This document shows, in pieces, positions 45,701 through 54,092 of a stretch of 64,000 bases of DNA (the first letter of the stretch is position 1; each line of letters starts with the position of its first letter). A program made the position numbers and the translations under genes. The notes below the pieces were generated by a model that was not told the DNA's origin, made no database searches, and was given only the letters and a program-made list of their open reading frames with translations. This stretch comes from Chitinophaga sp. sic0106 (GTDB lineage: Bacteria; Bacteroidota; Bacteroidia; Chitinophagales; Chitinophagaceae), in NCBI RefSeq assembly GCF_019219075.1, contig NZ_JAHUWJ010000024.1:40066-104065 (forward strand), in the 5' to 3' direction.

Positions 45701-46111
45701 CTGGCAGGAATCGCCCCCGGAAAACACCGCATCACCATCACCGCATGGGACAATCAAAATAATTCGGCCAATAGCACTATCACGTTTGAAGTAACTGAAG
45801 CAGGTTCCCTTGTGGTGAATGATATCGCCAACTATCCCAATCCGTTCCATAGTGAAACGAGGTTTGTATTCACACACAATCAACAGGGGATGAGCATGGA
45901 GCTTACCCTTCAGATTTTTAACCTGGAAGGCAAACTGATGAAAACTCTATTTAACACAATAATTCCGGGAAGCAATCGTTTTGATGGCATGCCCTGGAAT
46001 GGTACTGGGGAGTCGGGAGCGAAATTATCCCCAGGTTTATATCTTTATAGACTAACTATTAGCAGTAATGGTAAGAAAGAAGTTAAGGGTGGCAAAGTAA
46101 TGTTATTTTAA
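42719..46111 (+). CDS. porU: Type IX secretion system sortase PorU
   Basis: 1130 residues with a signal peptide (FAVPRLAAQ). After an N-terminal beta domain comes a gingipain-type C25 peptidase domain: catalytic His641 in NYSGHGSNTRLAE and Cys675 in LLTATCDFAPFDNP. The C terminus is a T9SS sorting-domain-like region (NYPNPFHSETRFVF..., ending GKVMLF), as is known for PorU. It removes the C-terminal signal from T9SS cargo and attaches cargo to lipopolysaccharide on the cell surface. porV follows after 119 bp; gldJ is divergent. Confidence 0.93.
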   Translation: MKVLRFYIIALAISIFAVPRLAAQPFTYRDHSVLATGKWLKLAISRQGVYKLDAAFLRKAGLNPDQLQASQLRLFGNGGAMLPENHRIHPEALQEVALLVNDGGDNIVNGNDYILFYAPGSHQWTYNENNGTYAHQYNIYSDTAWYYLQVGDQPGARVAVEVSRAVPEKQQYLFDYHTFYENDSLNFLRSGKQWFAEEFSLDPAAGSRHTYRFTLPAAPRGLVNVSMRVAARGAAGSNFKVSLNKQEAATAYLLPVSGNVFEAFATAATGTGGVYLTDSNIQADVDFLQGDNNARGWLDYLEIQARCQAVMPAGGFLSFRTEALTDGRATGISLYNANGQTQIWDVTRPRQPLVLKTDLVADSMAVTVKNDTLRELIAFQPESIMVPVYTGTIANQDLMAISARMLIVTVPALLPAARRLASWHQQQGLETAVITMDQVYNEFSAGTPDPTALRNFLKVKYDKGQGPEYLLLFGAASYDYRNRVKNNTNLVPSWQSTASLDPVASYVSDDYYGLLRDQDDINRTDIRNELQVAIGRIPARNATEAAMAVDKIIAYKDQAARGDWRNRLVFVADDEDNNLHLEDAEALTGIVSRYPLFNVSKIYLDAYQRLTGNTGAIYPDAVDQLIRRINQGALIVNYSGHGSNTRLAEENIIDGTNAATWKNEDRLPLLLTATCDFAPFDNPAVFSLGQSILLQRRTGAIALMTTTRAVFAASNKEMNINYINAALSRNTDGTWKSLGQASRAAKNLTYATSIDIINNRKFQLLGDPALTLAFPPFKIVTDSINHQQLDNNMAGVPANSLLYVTGHIEDESGAVVNDYNGQLYTTIYTPPVSRNTLGNTAGSQVVAFEQQENVLFRGEQTVTAGKFRVVAMVPVDAGQAKGMGKISYYATGNQVDAGGQTEKIRITDQVAPATDQTPPAMQAWINNRLFKNGDLVGPDPLLLVDIADTSGINISGLIKEHKLLALLDSSEYIVLNDYFSASLDNYRRGTVAYPLAGIAPGKHRITITAWDNQNNSANSTITFEVTEAGSLVVNDIANYPNPFHSETRFVFTHNQQGMSMELTLQIFNLEGKLMKTLFNTIIPGSNRFDGMPWNGTGESGAKLSPGLYLYRLTISSNGKKEVKGGKVMLF

Positions 46112-46230
46112 GTAATAAAACCTATGCAATATGAAGTGGTCAGACGTCCAGCTTCCTTAACAAACCCCTTAGCTGATAATTATATTATAAATTACATTAT
46201 TTTTACATCCTATCAAAATACGAACATTGC

Positions 46231-47409
46231 ATGATCCGAAAGTTAACTTTGAGCCTGGTGTTCATATATAGTACTTTCACAAGTTTTAGAACCTCAGCCC
46301 AGACTATAGACTCTACTGGTCAGTTAGATGGTCGTACCAACACTATTAATACAGCTGTTCCATTCTTGCGTATCACACCGGATGCCCGTAGTGGTGCCAT
46401 GGGAGATGTGGGCCTTGCCATTTCTCCGGATGCCAATTCCATTTATTATAACCTGTCGAAGTTGCCCTTCACGGATGTCAACTCCAGCATTGCCGTAACC
46501 TATACTCCCTGGCTGAAAGAGCTTGTTAACGATGTATTCCTGGCTACCGTAAGTGGTTATACCAAAATAGATGAAAATCAGGCCGTCTCCGGATCGCTGC
46601 GTTATTTTTCGCTTGGTACCATCAATTTCAGAGATATTACCAATACTGACCAGGGTAATTTCCGTCCACGTGAATTTGCTATCGATGCAGGTTACGCCCG
46701 CAAACTCTCCGAGCATTTTGGGGTAGGCCTCACCGGTAGATTTATTTACTCCAACCTGGCAGGCGGCCAAACGGTAAACGACCAGACTATCCGTCCGGGC
46801 AAAGCCTTTGCTGCCGACGTTTCCGGTTACTATACCAAAGACTTTGAAAAAGACGACGGTACTGTAAATAAACTGAGCGTAGGTTTAGCCATTACCAATA
46901 TTGGTACTAAAATCTCCTATACCAGCTCTGCACAGAATAAAGACTTTATCCCTACCAACTTTGGTTTGGGAGCAGCCTATAAGTTGTCGCTCGACGAGAT
47001 GAACTCCCTCACTTTCGCACTGGATGTGAACAAGCTGATGGTGCCTACACCTGATACCACCGGCGCATACAAAGACAAATCGGTGCTGGAAGGCATGTTC
47101 TCCTCCTTTGGCGATGCACCCGGCGGCCTGAAAGAAGAAATGCAGGAACTCATGTATTCCTTAGGTATGGAATACTGGTACAACCAGCAGTTTGCAGTAA
47201 GGGCCGGTTATTTCAACGAAAATAAAAACAAGGGTAACCGTAAATACTTCACCGCAGGGGTGGGGATCAAGTACGATATCTTTGGACTGAACTTCTCTTA
47301 CCTGGTGCCTTCCGGCTCAGGTATCCAGCGTAATCCGCTGTCCAACACCCTGCGCTTCACCCTCACATTTGACCTGGGGTCAAGGGAAGAGAGCAGAACG
47401 GGTTGGTAA
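46231..47409 (+). CDS. porV: Type IX secretion outer-membrane protein PorV (LptO)
   Basis: 392 residues, signal peptide ending in SFRTSAQ. AVPFLRITPDARSGAMGDVGLAISPDANS is the highly conserved PorV start, followed by a FadL-like beta barrel whose last strands end LRFTLTFDLG. PorV shuttles cargo from the translocon to PorU. Downstream of porU, with its own terminator at 47443. Confidence 0.94.
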   Translation: MIRKLTLSLVFIYSTFTSFRTSAQTIDSTGQLDGRTNTINTAVPFLRITPDARSGAMGDVGLAISPDANSIYYNLSKLPFTDVNSSIAVTYTPWLKELVNDVFLATVSGYTKIDENQAVSGSLRYFSLGTINFRDITNTDQGNFRPREFAIDAGYARKLSEHFGVGLTGRFIYSNLAGGQTVNDQTIRPGKAFAADVSGYYTKDFEKDDGTVNKLSVGLAITNIGTKISYTSSAQNKDFIPTNFGLGAAYKLSLDEMNSLTFALDVNKLMVPTPDTTGAYKDKSVLEGMFSSFGDAPGGLKEEMQELMYSLGMEYWYNQQFAVRAGYFNENKNKGNRKYFTAGVGIKYDIFGLNFSYLVPSGSGIQRNPLSNTLRFTLTFDLGSREESRTGW

Positions 47410-47442
47410 TAACTTAAAAATTGCGTTAAAATACATAAACAG

Positions 47443-47462
47443 ATCCCTCCGGAAGGAGGGAT
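47443..47462 (+). terminator. Terminator of porV
   Basis: ATCCCTCC-GGAA-GGAGGGAT hairpin followed by TTGCTTTTT, 33 bp after the stop. Confidence 0.75.
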
Positions 47463-47517
47463 TTGCTTTTTATACCGTACTTTGCGGATTGGCAAAACGA
47501 TTAAAAAATAATATCTT

Positions 47518-48006
47518 ATGAGTAGCATTCGTATCGGATTGGGTGTCGATTTCCATCAACTTGTAGAAGGTCGTGAATTTTGGCTGGGAGGGGTGTTGGT
47601 ACCCCATCACAAGGGCGCACTCGGTCACAGCGATGCAGACGTATTGCTGCATGCCATCTGCGACGCGATGTTAGGAGCCCTGGCATTGGGTGATATCGGG
47701 GTACATTTTCCGGATACTGATAATACCTACAAAAACATCGATAGTAAAATACTGTTGTCACGTTGCGCCCAGCTGATTGGTGAAAAAGGCTACCAGGTGG
47801 TGAATGTAGACAGCACCTTATGCCTGGAAGCACCTAAAATCAAGCCTTATGTACCACAGATGCAGGCGGTGATCGCAGAGCGTTTGCGTATCAGCGTGGA
47901 GGATGTGTCTGTAAAGGCCACCACTACTGAAAAAATGGGCTTTGTAGGCCGGGAAGAAGGAGTGATGGCTTACGCTACGGTGCTCCTCGAAAAGTATAAT
48001 AATTAA
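47518..48006 (+). CDS. ispF: 2-C-methyl-D-erythritol 2,4-cyclodiphosphate synthase
   Basis: 162 residues. Zinc ligands Asp11 and His13 lie in GLGVDFHQL, with the third His in GHSDADVLLHAICDAMLGA; GDIGVHFPDTD and ATTTEKMGFVGREEGV complete the family pattern. It forms MEcPP in the non-mevalonate isoprenoid pathway. Head of a plus-strand run with dut, TPR, DUF4292 and EnvC-like genes. Confidence 0.97.
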   Translation: MSSIRIGLGVDFHQLVEGREFWLGGVLVPHHKGALGHSDADVLLHAICDAMLGALALGDIGVHFPDTDNTYKNIDSKILLSRCAQLIGEKGYQVVNVDSTLCLEAPKIKPYVPQMQAVIAERLRISVEDVSVKATTTEKMGFVGREEGVMAYATVLLEKYNN

Positions 48007-48041
48007 GGTTAAACTCTACCATAAAAAAATATCTTTGCTGA

Positions 48042-48485
48042 ATGGCTGAAGTAATTGTGAAAATAATTAATAAGTCGGCAAATGAATTGCCGGCTTATGC
48101 TACTGCAGAAGCTGCAGGAATGGATCTCAGGGCTAACCTGGAAGCGCCGCTGACATTGCAACCATTGGAACGTACCCTCGTGCCTACCGGTTTGTTTATG
48201 GAGCTGCCTTCAGGTTATGAAGCACAGATCCGCCCCCGCAGCGGCCTGGCTATTAAGCAGGGACTGACATTATTAAATACTCCCGGCACCATTGATGCTG
48301 ATTATAGGGGAGAGATAAAAATTATCCTGATCAACTTGTCCAACGAACCGCAGGTAGTGCAGCCTGGTGACCGTATTGCCCAAATGGTGATCGCACCATT
48401 CGTACAGGCCACCATGCAGCCGGTAGAAATACTGAGCACCACGGAACGCGGCGAAGGAGGATTTGGTCATACCGGTAAATCCTGA
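48042..48485 (+). CDS. dut: dUTP diphosphatase
   Basis: 147 residues. All five trimeric dUTPase motifs are visible: AAGMDLRAN, PRSGLAIKQG, NTPGTIDADYRGEI, RIAQMVI and the C-terminal GEGGFGHTGKS lid. It hydrolyses dUTP to dUMP and pyrophosphate. The next gene starts 3 bp after its stop. Confidence 0.97.
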   Translation: MAEVIVKIINKSANELPAYATAEAAGMDLRANLEAPLTLQPLERTLVPTGLFMELPSGYEAQIRPRSGLAIKQGLTLLNTPGTIDADYRGEIKIILINLSNEPQVVQPGDRIAQMVIAPFVQATMQPVEILSTTERGEGGFGHTGKS

Positions 48486-48488
48486 TAA

Positions 48489-50216
48489 ATGCGTGTATAC
48501 GTCACAGTGATAGGACTATCCCTGACGTTGGCTTTTGCTGCATGCAGCACCAGCAAGCGGACCGGTGGCAGCGCCACCGGTGATCCCGTGTTGCTGAAGC
48601 AACGGACGGATAGCATTTTCTTCGCGGCTCAGCGTTCGAAAATGATTGGGGATTACCGCACCGCGCTTTCCCAATATTCGGACTACCTGAAATACGACAG
48701 AACTAATGCTGTGGTGTTTTATGAAATTGCACGCCTGCTCATGGAAACCCATAGTGGCCCCTATGCGCTCAACTTTGCACGCAGAGCAGCTACGATGGAT
48801 ACGGCCAACCATTGGTTCCAGCAGCTGCTGGCCGATGCATATGCTGTATCAGAGAAATTTGACAGTGGCGCCATCGTGTATAGCCGGCTTGCCCGCAAAT
48901 ACCCTGAAAACGATGATTACCTCTACAATCAGGGTGTATTGCTCAGCAAAGCCAATAAGCTGGAAGCTGCATTGGCGGTTTTCAATAAGCTGGAAGAAAA
49001 AACCGGGGTAGTAGAAGAAGTTACCTACCAGAAGCAAAAGCTGTTGCTCAGGATGAGCAAGGCCGATGAAGCCGCCGCAGAAATAAAGCGCCTCATCGCT
49101 ACCAATCCTGCTGAAACCAGATACTACTACCTGCTGGCAGAAGTATACGACGCCAATGACCAGGTAGCCGATGCCACCGCGGTGTATAATGATATCCTTT
49201 CCCGTGATCCTGAAAACGCAAGAGCACTGATTGCACTGGGCTCCTACGCCAGGAAAAGGCAGGATATGCCGGCATACTGGGACTATATGACCCGCGCCTT
49301 CGCCAACAACACCTACAGCATCGACGAAAAGGTAGCCTACGTATACCCTTACCTCCGCATGCTGGAAATAGATACCTCCAAAATGCAGGAAGGCCTGCAG
49401 CTGGCACACCTGATTGTGGACGCACATCCGAACGATGCCAAGTCATACGCACTCCTGGGAGATATGTACTCACAGGGTGATATACTGGATAGCGCCCAGG
49501 TGTATTATCAGCGCTCGCTGTCGCTGGACTCCACCCGCTTTTCCGTATGGTATCAGCAGATGTGGATTACCTCCCGGCAGGAAAATCCTAACGTGCTGCT
49601 GACATTGAGCGATACCGTTACCAGGCTTTTCCCGAAAGAATTCATGGGATTCTATTTCAACGGACTGGCTAACTACCTGCTGCGTCAGTACCCGGCCACC
49701 ATCGTGTCTATGAACAAGGCGCTGGCAATAGGGGATGCAGAAAAAAGGTTTACGGCTGATGTATATTCCCTGCTGGGTGATGCATATCACGCTACAGGTA
49801 ACAATCTATTATCTGACAGTAGCTATGAGAAAGCACTGCTGATACGCCCGAAAGATGCCACCGTGCTCAATAACTACAGTTATTATCTGTCGCTGCGTGG
49901 TGAAAATCTGAATAAGGCAGCGGAGATGTCGCGCCGCTCCCTCGAAATAGATCCGGAGAGTCCAACTTTCATGGATACCTACGCCTGGATTCTTTTCCGT
50001 CAGGAAAAATTCCAGGAGGCCAAAGAGTGGATGGATAAGGCATTCCTGTTTCCGGCTTCCCTTCAGAATGCCAGCATGCTGGAACATTACGGGGATATAC
50101 TCTACAATTTAAAAGATGTTAATAAAGCGGTAGAATACTGGCAGATGGCCCAGGAGAAAGGAGCTTCTTCTGTAGCCCTCACCAAAAAAATCGCTGAGAA
50201 AAGATATGTTCAATAG
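48489..50216 (+). CDS. TPR lipoprotein
   Basis: 575 residues. A lipoprotein signal (LAFAAC, Cys about 19) is followed by roughly a dozen TPR units, for example YLLAEVYDANDQVADATAVYNDILSRDPEN and ATVLNNYSYYLSLRGENLNKA. It would be an envelope-facing protein-binding scaffold. It lies between dut and the DUF4292 lipoprotein, an order I recall from other Bacteroidetes, so a role in envelope assembly with DUF4292 and EnvC-like proteins is plausible but unproven. Confidence 0.85.
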   Translation: MRVYVTVIGLSLTLAFAACSTSKRTGGSATGDPVLLKQRTDSIFFAAQRSKMIGDYRTALSQYSDYLKYDRTNAVVFYEIARLLMETHSGPYALNFARRAATMDTANHWFQQLLADAYAVSEKFDSGAIVYSRLARKYPENDDYLYNQGVLLSKANKLEAALAVFNKLEEKTGVVEEVTYQKQKLLLRMSKADEAAAEIKRLIATNPAETRYYYLLAEVYDANDQVADATAVYNDILSRDPENARALIALGSYARKRQDMPAYWDYMTRAFANNTYSIDEKVAYVYPYLRMLEIDTSKMQEGLQLAHLIVDAHPNDAKSYALLGDMYSQGDILDSAQVYYQRSLSLDSTRFSVWYQQMWITSRQENPNVLLTLSDTVTRLFPKEFMGFYFNGLANYLLRQYPATIVSMNKALAIGDAEKRFTADVYSLLGDAYHATGNNLLSDSSYEKALLIRPKDATVLNNYSYYLSLRGENLNKAAEMSRRSLEIDPESPTFMDTYAWILFRQEKFQEAKEWMDKAFLFPASLQNASMLEHYGDILYNLKDVNKAVEYWQMAQEKGASSVALTKKIAEKRYVQ

Positions 50217-50283
50217 GCCGTTGCCTAGTTGTGAATGATCAGGAACTAAGTATGGCTTAAGCCTCCAAAAGATGCATGCTAGT

Positions 50284-51099
50284 ATGAGATTATTGTTATT
50301 TGTAGGGTTAATCGGAATATTGACCGTTTCCTGTCGCCGCCCTAAAGAACTGGCACGTTCCACCTTTCCCGCTGCCGATACCGGCAAGGTAACGGTAGTA
50401 ACGGATAGTTCCAGTGAGGAATTAAACAGGTTTAAGGACTCGATGCTGGCTGGTATACAAAAGAATCATATAGACTTTAATTCATTTTCAGGCAGGGCAA
50501 AATTTGCTTTTGAGAATGAGCAGGACAGCAAAAGTGGCCTGTCTGTGACCGTGCGGATGCGCAAAGACAGTATTATCTGGATATCGATATCTGCACCTGT
50601 TATCGACGAAGTAGTGCGGGCTGTTATTACACCTGACAGTCTGAAGTTATATAACCGCCTGAAAAAACAACTGGTATTGCGTAACCTGGCAGATGCCAAA
50701 GACATGCTGAACGTACCTTTTGATTTCAATACCCTGCAGAATTTGCTGATCGGTAACCCTGTATATCTTACCGACTCATTATACCAGATTACCAAAACGC
50801 CTTCCATCATATCCTTTAGCTGTGATGCGCCGGACTTTACCAGCCTGTTCAACGTATATGCTGATGATTACAGTTTGCAACAAAGCAAAGTGATGGATAA
50901 AGATGCTTCCGTGCGGCGCTCCTGTGAGTTGACCTACGGCGATTATTCCCGTACCGGCAACAGGAAGTTTCCCACTACCCGACGCATATACGTAGAAGAA
51001 AAAGGGACCACGAAAGTGGCGCTGGACTTCACCCGTTTTGATTTTGATGTGCCTGTCACCTTTCCGTTCAGCACGCCATCAGGATACAAGCGTATGTAG
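50284..51099 (+). CDS. DUF4292 family lipoprotein
   Basis: About 271 residues from ATG 50284 (MRLLLFVGLIGILTVSC, a lipobox at the Cys); ATG 50272 is an alternative. The body (FSGRAKFAFENE, TVRMRKDSIIWISISAPVIDEVVRAVITPDSL) is the DUF4292 beta sheet, which has a LolA/LolB-like lipid-carrier flavour. A role in lipoprotein or lipid handling at the outer membrane is inference. Same strand as the TPR and EnvC-like genes. Confidence 0.85.
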   Translation: MRLLLFVGLIGILTVSCRRPKELARSTFPAADTGKVTVVTDSSSEELNRFKDSMLAGIQKNHIDFNSFSGRAKFAFENEQDSKSGLSVTVRMRKDSIIWISISAPVIDEVVRAVITPDSLKLYNRLKKQLVLRNLADAKDMLNVPFDFNTLQNLLIGNPVYLTDSLYQITKTPSIISFSCDAPDFTSLFNVYADDYSLQQSKVMDKDASVRRSCELTYGDYSRTGNRKFPTTRRIYVEEKGTTKVALDFTRFDFDVPVTFPFSTPSGYKRM

Positions 51100-51198
51100 T
51101 GGCACTGCGGCAAATGTTCCGCACCTTTAAACTAATAAACGTTGTATATTTATCGTTTATATACCTGATATTAATATTCGCAGTTACTAAATATAGTC

Positions 51199-52674
51199 AT
51201 GTTGTATTTGAAGAAGATTATCCCGTTTATGTTGGTTGTATGGTTGATGCCCGCAATGGTGGTGGCCCAGCAAAATGCTGGTCAGCAACAGCCTTCGCAA
51301 TCAAGGGAAGAACTGGAACGTCGTAAGAAAGAATTACAACGCGAAATCGATGAGGCCAACGAACAACTGCAGACTACCAAAAAATCCACGCGCGAAAGCA
51401 TGGGGCAACTGCGAGCCCTGCGTGATAAAATTACTGCACGTACCCGTCTTATCAACAATATCAATGACGAAATCAGCTTCATCAACGGAGATATTAACAG
51501 CGCCTACCGCGATGTGAATACCCTGAAAAAAGACCTGGATACCCTAAAGGCGCAATATGCCCAGCTCGTAGTATATGCTTACAAAAACAGAAGCACCTAT
51601 GATCTGATGAACTTCGTGTTTTCTGCTTCCAACTTCAATGATGCCGTAAAACGTTTTCAATACCTGAAGCAGTACCGCGATTACCGCCGTCGCCAGGCCG
51701 ATAACATCGTAGTTACGCAGGACCTGCTCACCAAAAAAATCGGTAATCTTGAATCACAACGTTTAAAGCGCGGTGATGCACTGAAAACAGAGCAGGAGCA
51801 ACGCTCCATCCTCGAAGCGGATAAGAAAGAGAAGGATGAAGTACTGAGCAAACTGAAAGGCCGTGAAAAAGAACTGGTGCAGGACATCAATCAGCGTAAG
51901 AAAGATGCCCAGAAAGTACAGATAGCCATCCGTAACGTAATTAAGCGCGAGATCGAAGAGGCACGCCGTAAGGCTGCGGAAGAAGAAGCCGCCCGCAAAA
52001 AGGCCCTCGAAGAAAAGCGCCGCCGCGAAGAAGAAGCCCGCAAAGCTGCCGCCGCTGCTGCTGCCGCTGAAAAGGCCAGAGCCGCCGCTGCTGAAAAAGC
52101 TGCTAATGCTGCCAATAATAATACTGCTGCCAATACACCGCCGGTGGAAAAACCGGTGGAAAAACCGGTAGAGAAGCCAGTGGAAAAACCGGCTCCAACT
52201 CCGGCGCCTACACGCAGCGAAAACGTACTGGAAGCCACGCCGGAAGCACTCGCCCTGTCTGAGAGCTTTGAGGCTAACCGTGGAAAACTTCCATGGCCTG
52301 TGGACGCTGGAAATATCATTGAGCACTTCGGTATTCACCAACATGCTGTAATGGAACGCATCACCGTACCTTCTGATGGTATTGTTATTGCTACCAATAA
52401 AGGTGGTCCGGTAAAATCCATTTTCGACGGTGAGGTAAGATCCGTAGTGGTAATGCCGGGCATGGGCTACATGATTATCATCCGCCACGGGCAATATTTC
52501 ACAACGTATATACGTTTGCAAACCACACGCGTGAAGAAAGGCGATATGGTGAAAACCGGTCAGGTAATCGGTACTGCAAGTGTAAACGATATTGAAAATT
52601 CCGGCGAGGTAGAGCTGCAGATCTGGAAAGGTAACGCTAAACAGAATCCTGAGCAGTGGATACGCCGCCGATAG
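51199..52674 (+). CDS. EnvC-like protein with zinc-less LytM domain, copy 1
   Basis: 491 residues: signal peptide (VVWLMPAMVVAQ), a long coiled coil (about 28-290, Lys/Glu/Arg-rich then Ala-rich), a PVEK repeat linker (about 315-335) and a C-terminal LytM fold. The peptidase motifs are lost: where active enzymes have HxGxD it has SDGIVI, the YxHL motif reads YIRL, and HLHFE reads VELQI. This matches EnvC, which activates amidases without cutting. It starts 99 bp after DUF4292. Confidence 0.87.
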   Translation: MLYLKKIIPFMLVVWLMPAMVVAQQNAGQQQPSQSREELERRKKELQREIDEANEQLQTTKKSTRESMGQLRALRDKITARTRLINNINDEISFINGDINSAYRDVNTLKKDLDTLKAQYAQLVVYAYKNRSTYDLMNFVFSASNFNDAVKRFQYLKQYRDYRRRQADNIVVTQDLLTKKIGNLESQRLKRGDALKTEQEQRSILEADKKEKDEVLSKLKGREKELVQDINQRKKDAQKVQIAIRNVIKREIEEARRKAAEEEAARKKALEEKRRREEEARKAAAAAAAAEKARAAAAEKAANAANNNTAANTPPVEKPVEKPVEKPVEKPAPTPAPTRSENVLEATPEALALSESFEANRGKLPWPVDAGNIIEHFGIHQHAVMERITVPSDGIVIATNKGGPVKSIFDGEVRSVVVMPGMGYMIIIRHGQYFTTYIRLQTTRVKKGDMVKTGQVIGTASVNDIENSGEVELQIWKGNAKQNPEQWIRRR

Positions 52675-52712
52675 GCCTGCACTAACCTGCATGAGCCCTA
52701 CTTACTAACCTA

Positions 52713-54092
52713 ATGCATTATTGTTTGAGAAAGTTGATCCCTTTCATAATGGCGCTATGCCTGTTACCCGCCGTGCTCATGGCACAGCGGAACAAGCAGT
52801 CACGTGCAGCCCTGGAAAACAGAAAGGAACAGCTGCTAAAAGAAATAGCGGAAGCTACCCGCGCCCTCCAGGCTACCCGGAAAAGTACCCGGCAAAATCA
52901 ATCCCTGCAAAAAGAATTACAGGCAAAAATCAGCTCCCGCAATGAGCAGATAAAAGTTATTAACACAGAACTGAGCCAGATTGAAGGCGACATTGCCCAT
53001 ACCAACAGCAATGTGGAGTCGCTTGAAAAGGAGGTGGACTCCCTGCGCGCCCGCTATGCCCAGCTGTTGGTATATAGTTATAAATCCCGCACCAACTATG
53101 ATGTGCTCAACTTCCTTTTTTCAGCCAGTAGTTTTAACGATGCGCTGCGCCGGTATGAATACCTGCGTCAGTACCGCGAAAGTAAGCGCCGGCAGGCGGA
53201 AAGTATGTTGTCGACCCGGCAGCTGTTAGGGAAGAAACTGGCCGAATTGCATGAACAGCGCAAAGAAAAGACCGGTGCCCTCTACGTAGAACAGCGCCAG
53301 AAAATTCAGCTGGTAAACGATCAGAAAGAAACTGCACAAACCATAAAGGAGCTGCAAGGCAAACAAAAAGACCTGCAACAGAGCATCGCCAAGAGCAAGG
53401 CGGAGGCCAGGCAGATAGATAATGCGATCCAGGCGGCCATCCGCAGGGAGATAGAAGCAGCCAGGCGCAAAGCCGCTGCTGAAGCGGCAGAGCGGAAACG
53501 TATTGCCGCGGCCAAACGTAAAAAGCAGCAGGATGAAGCTGCCCGCAAAGCCCTTGCTGCCCGTAAAGCAGCGGCTAAAAAAGGTGTGAAACCGCCACCA
53601 GTGGCCAAGGTGAAAGAGGAGCCGGAGGAAAAGGAAACTTCCAGCGAAGATGTACTGGTAGCATCACCTTGTGAACTTACCCTCTCCAAAAATTTTGAAG
53701 CCAATCGGGGGCGCCTGCCATGGCCGGTTTCCGCCGGTCGTATTGTAGGCCACTTTGGAATGGGCATGGTGGGTAAAGTGGAAAAAGAGTATAGCGGGGT
53801 TGTGTTTCATACAAACGTGGGCGCAGCGGTAAAAGCCATTTTCGAAGGGGAGGTGATCATGGTGTTCAATATCCAGGGATCAGGATATATGGTAACGCTC
53901 AGGCATGGTAAGTACTTTACAAACTACGTACACCTGCTGGATGTGAAAGTGAATAAGGGAGCGAAAGTATCCAGGGGGCAAACTTTAGGCGTTGCTGCCG
54001 CCTCTCCGGGCAGCAGCAACGGCCAGATTGAATTGCAGATCTATAAGAACGTGGTGAAGCAGAATCCTGAAAGATGGATTCGTGCCCGTTAG
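52713..54092 (+). CDS. EnvC-like protein with zinc-less LytM domain, copy 2
   Basis: 459 residues, colinear with the preceding gene and clearly its paralogue: signal peptide (ALCLLPAVLMAQ), coiled coil (about 28-260), basic linker and LytM fold. Shared blocks are SFNDALRRYEYLRQYRESKRRQ and LPWPV.AG.I..HFG. Only YVHL keeps a His; HxGxD reads YSGVVF and HxH reads IELQI, so zinc binding is not expected. The pair is a tandem duplication with diverged linkers. Its stop overlaps the convergent bshA stop by 4 bp. Confidence 0.87.
   Translation: MHYCLRKLIPFIMALCLLPAVLMAQRNKQSRAALENRKEQLLKEIAEATRALQATRKSTRQNQSLQKELQAKISSRNEQIKVINTELSQIEGDIAHTNSNVESLEKEVDSLRARYAQLLVYSYKSRTNYDVLNFLFSASSFNDALRRYEYLRQYRESKRRQAESMLSTRQLLGKKLAELHEQRKEKTGALYVEQRQKIQLVNDQKETAQTIKELQGKQKDLQQSIAKSKAEARQIDNAIQAAIRREIEAARRKAAAEAAERKRIAAAKRKKQQDEAARKALAARKAAAKKGVKPPPVAKVKEEPEEKETSSEDVLVASPCELTLSKNFEANRGRLPWPVSAGRIVGHFGMGMVGKVEKEYSGVVFHTNVGAAVKAIFEGEVIMVFNIQGSGYMVTLRHGKYFTNYVHLLDVKVNKGAKVSRGQTLGVAAASPGSSNGQIELQIYKNVVKQNPERWIRAR

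Noticed and set aside
48007..48037. TATCTTTG just before dut as a promoter
   Set aside because: No TTTG at the right distance and the start site would fall in the start codon; dut is probably read from upstream.
52140..52200. PVEK repeat in EnvC copy 1 as a CRISPR-like or mobile repeat
   Set aside because: It is an in-frame Pro/Lys linker within a single gene, not a spaced array.
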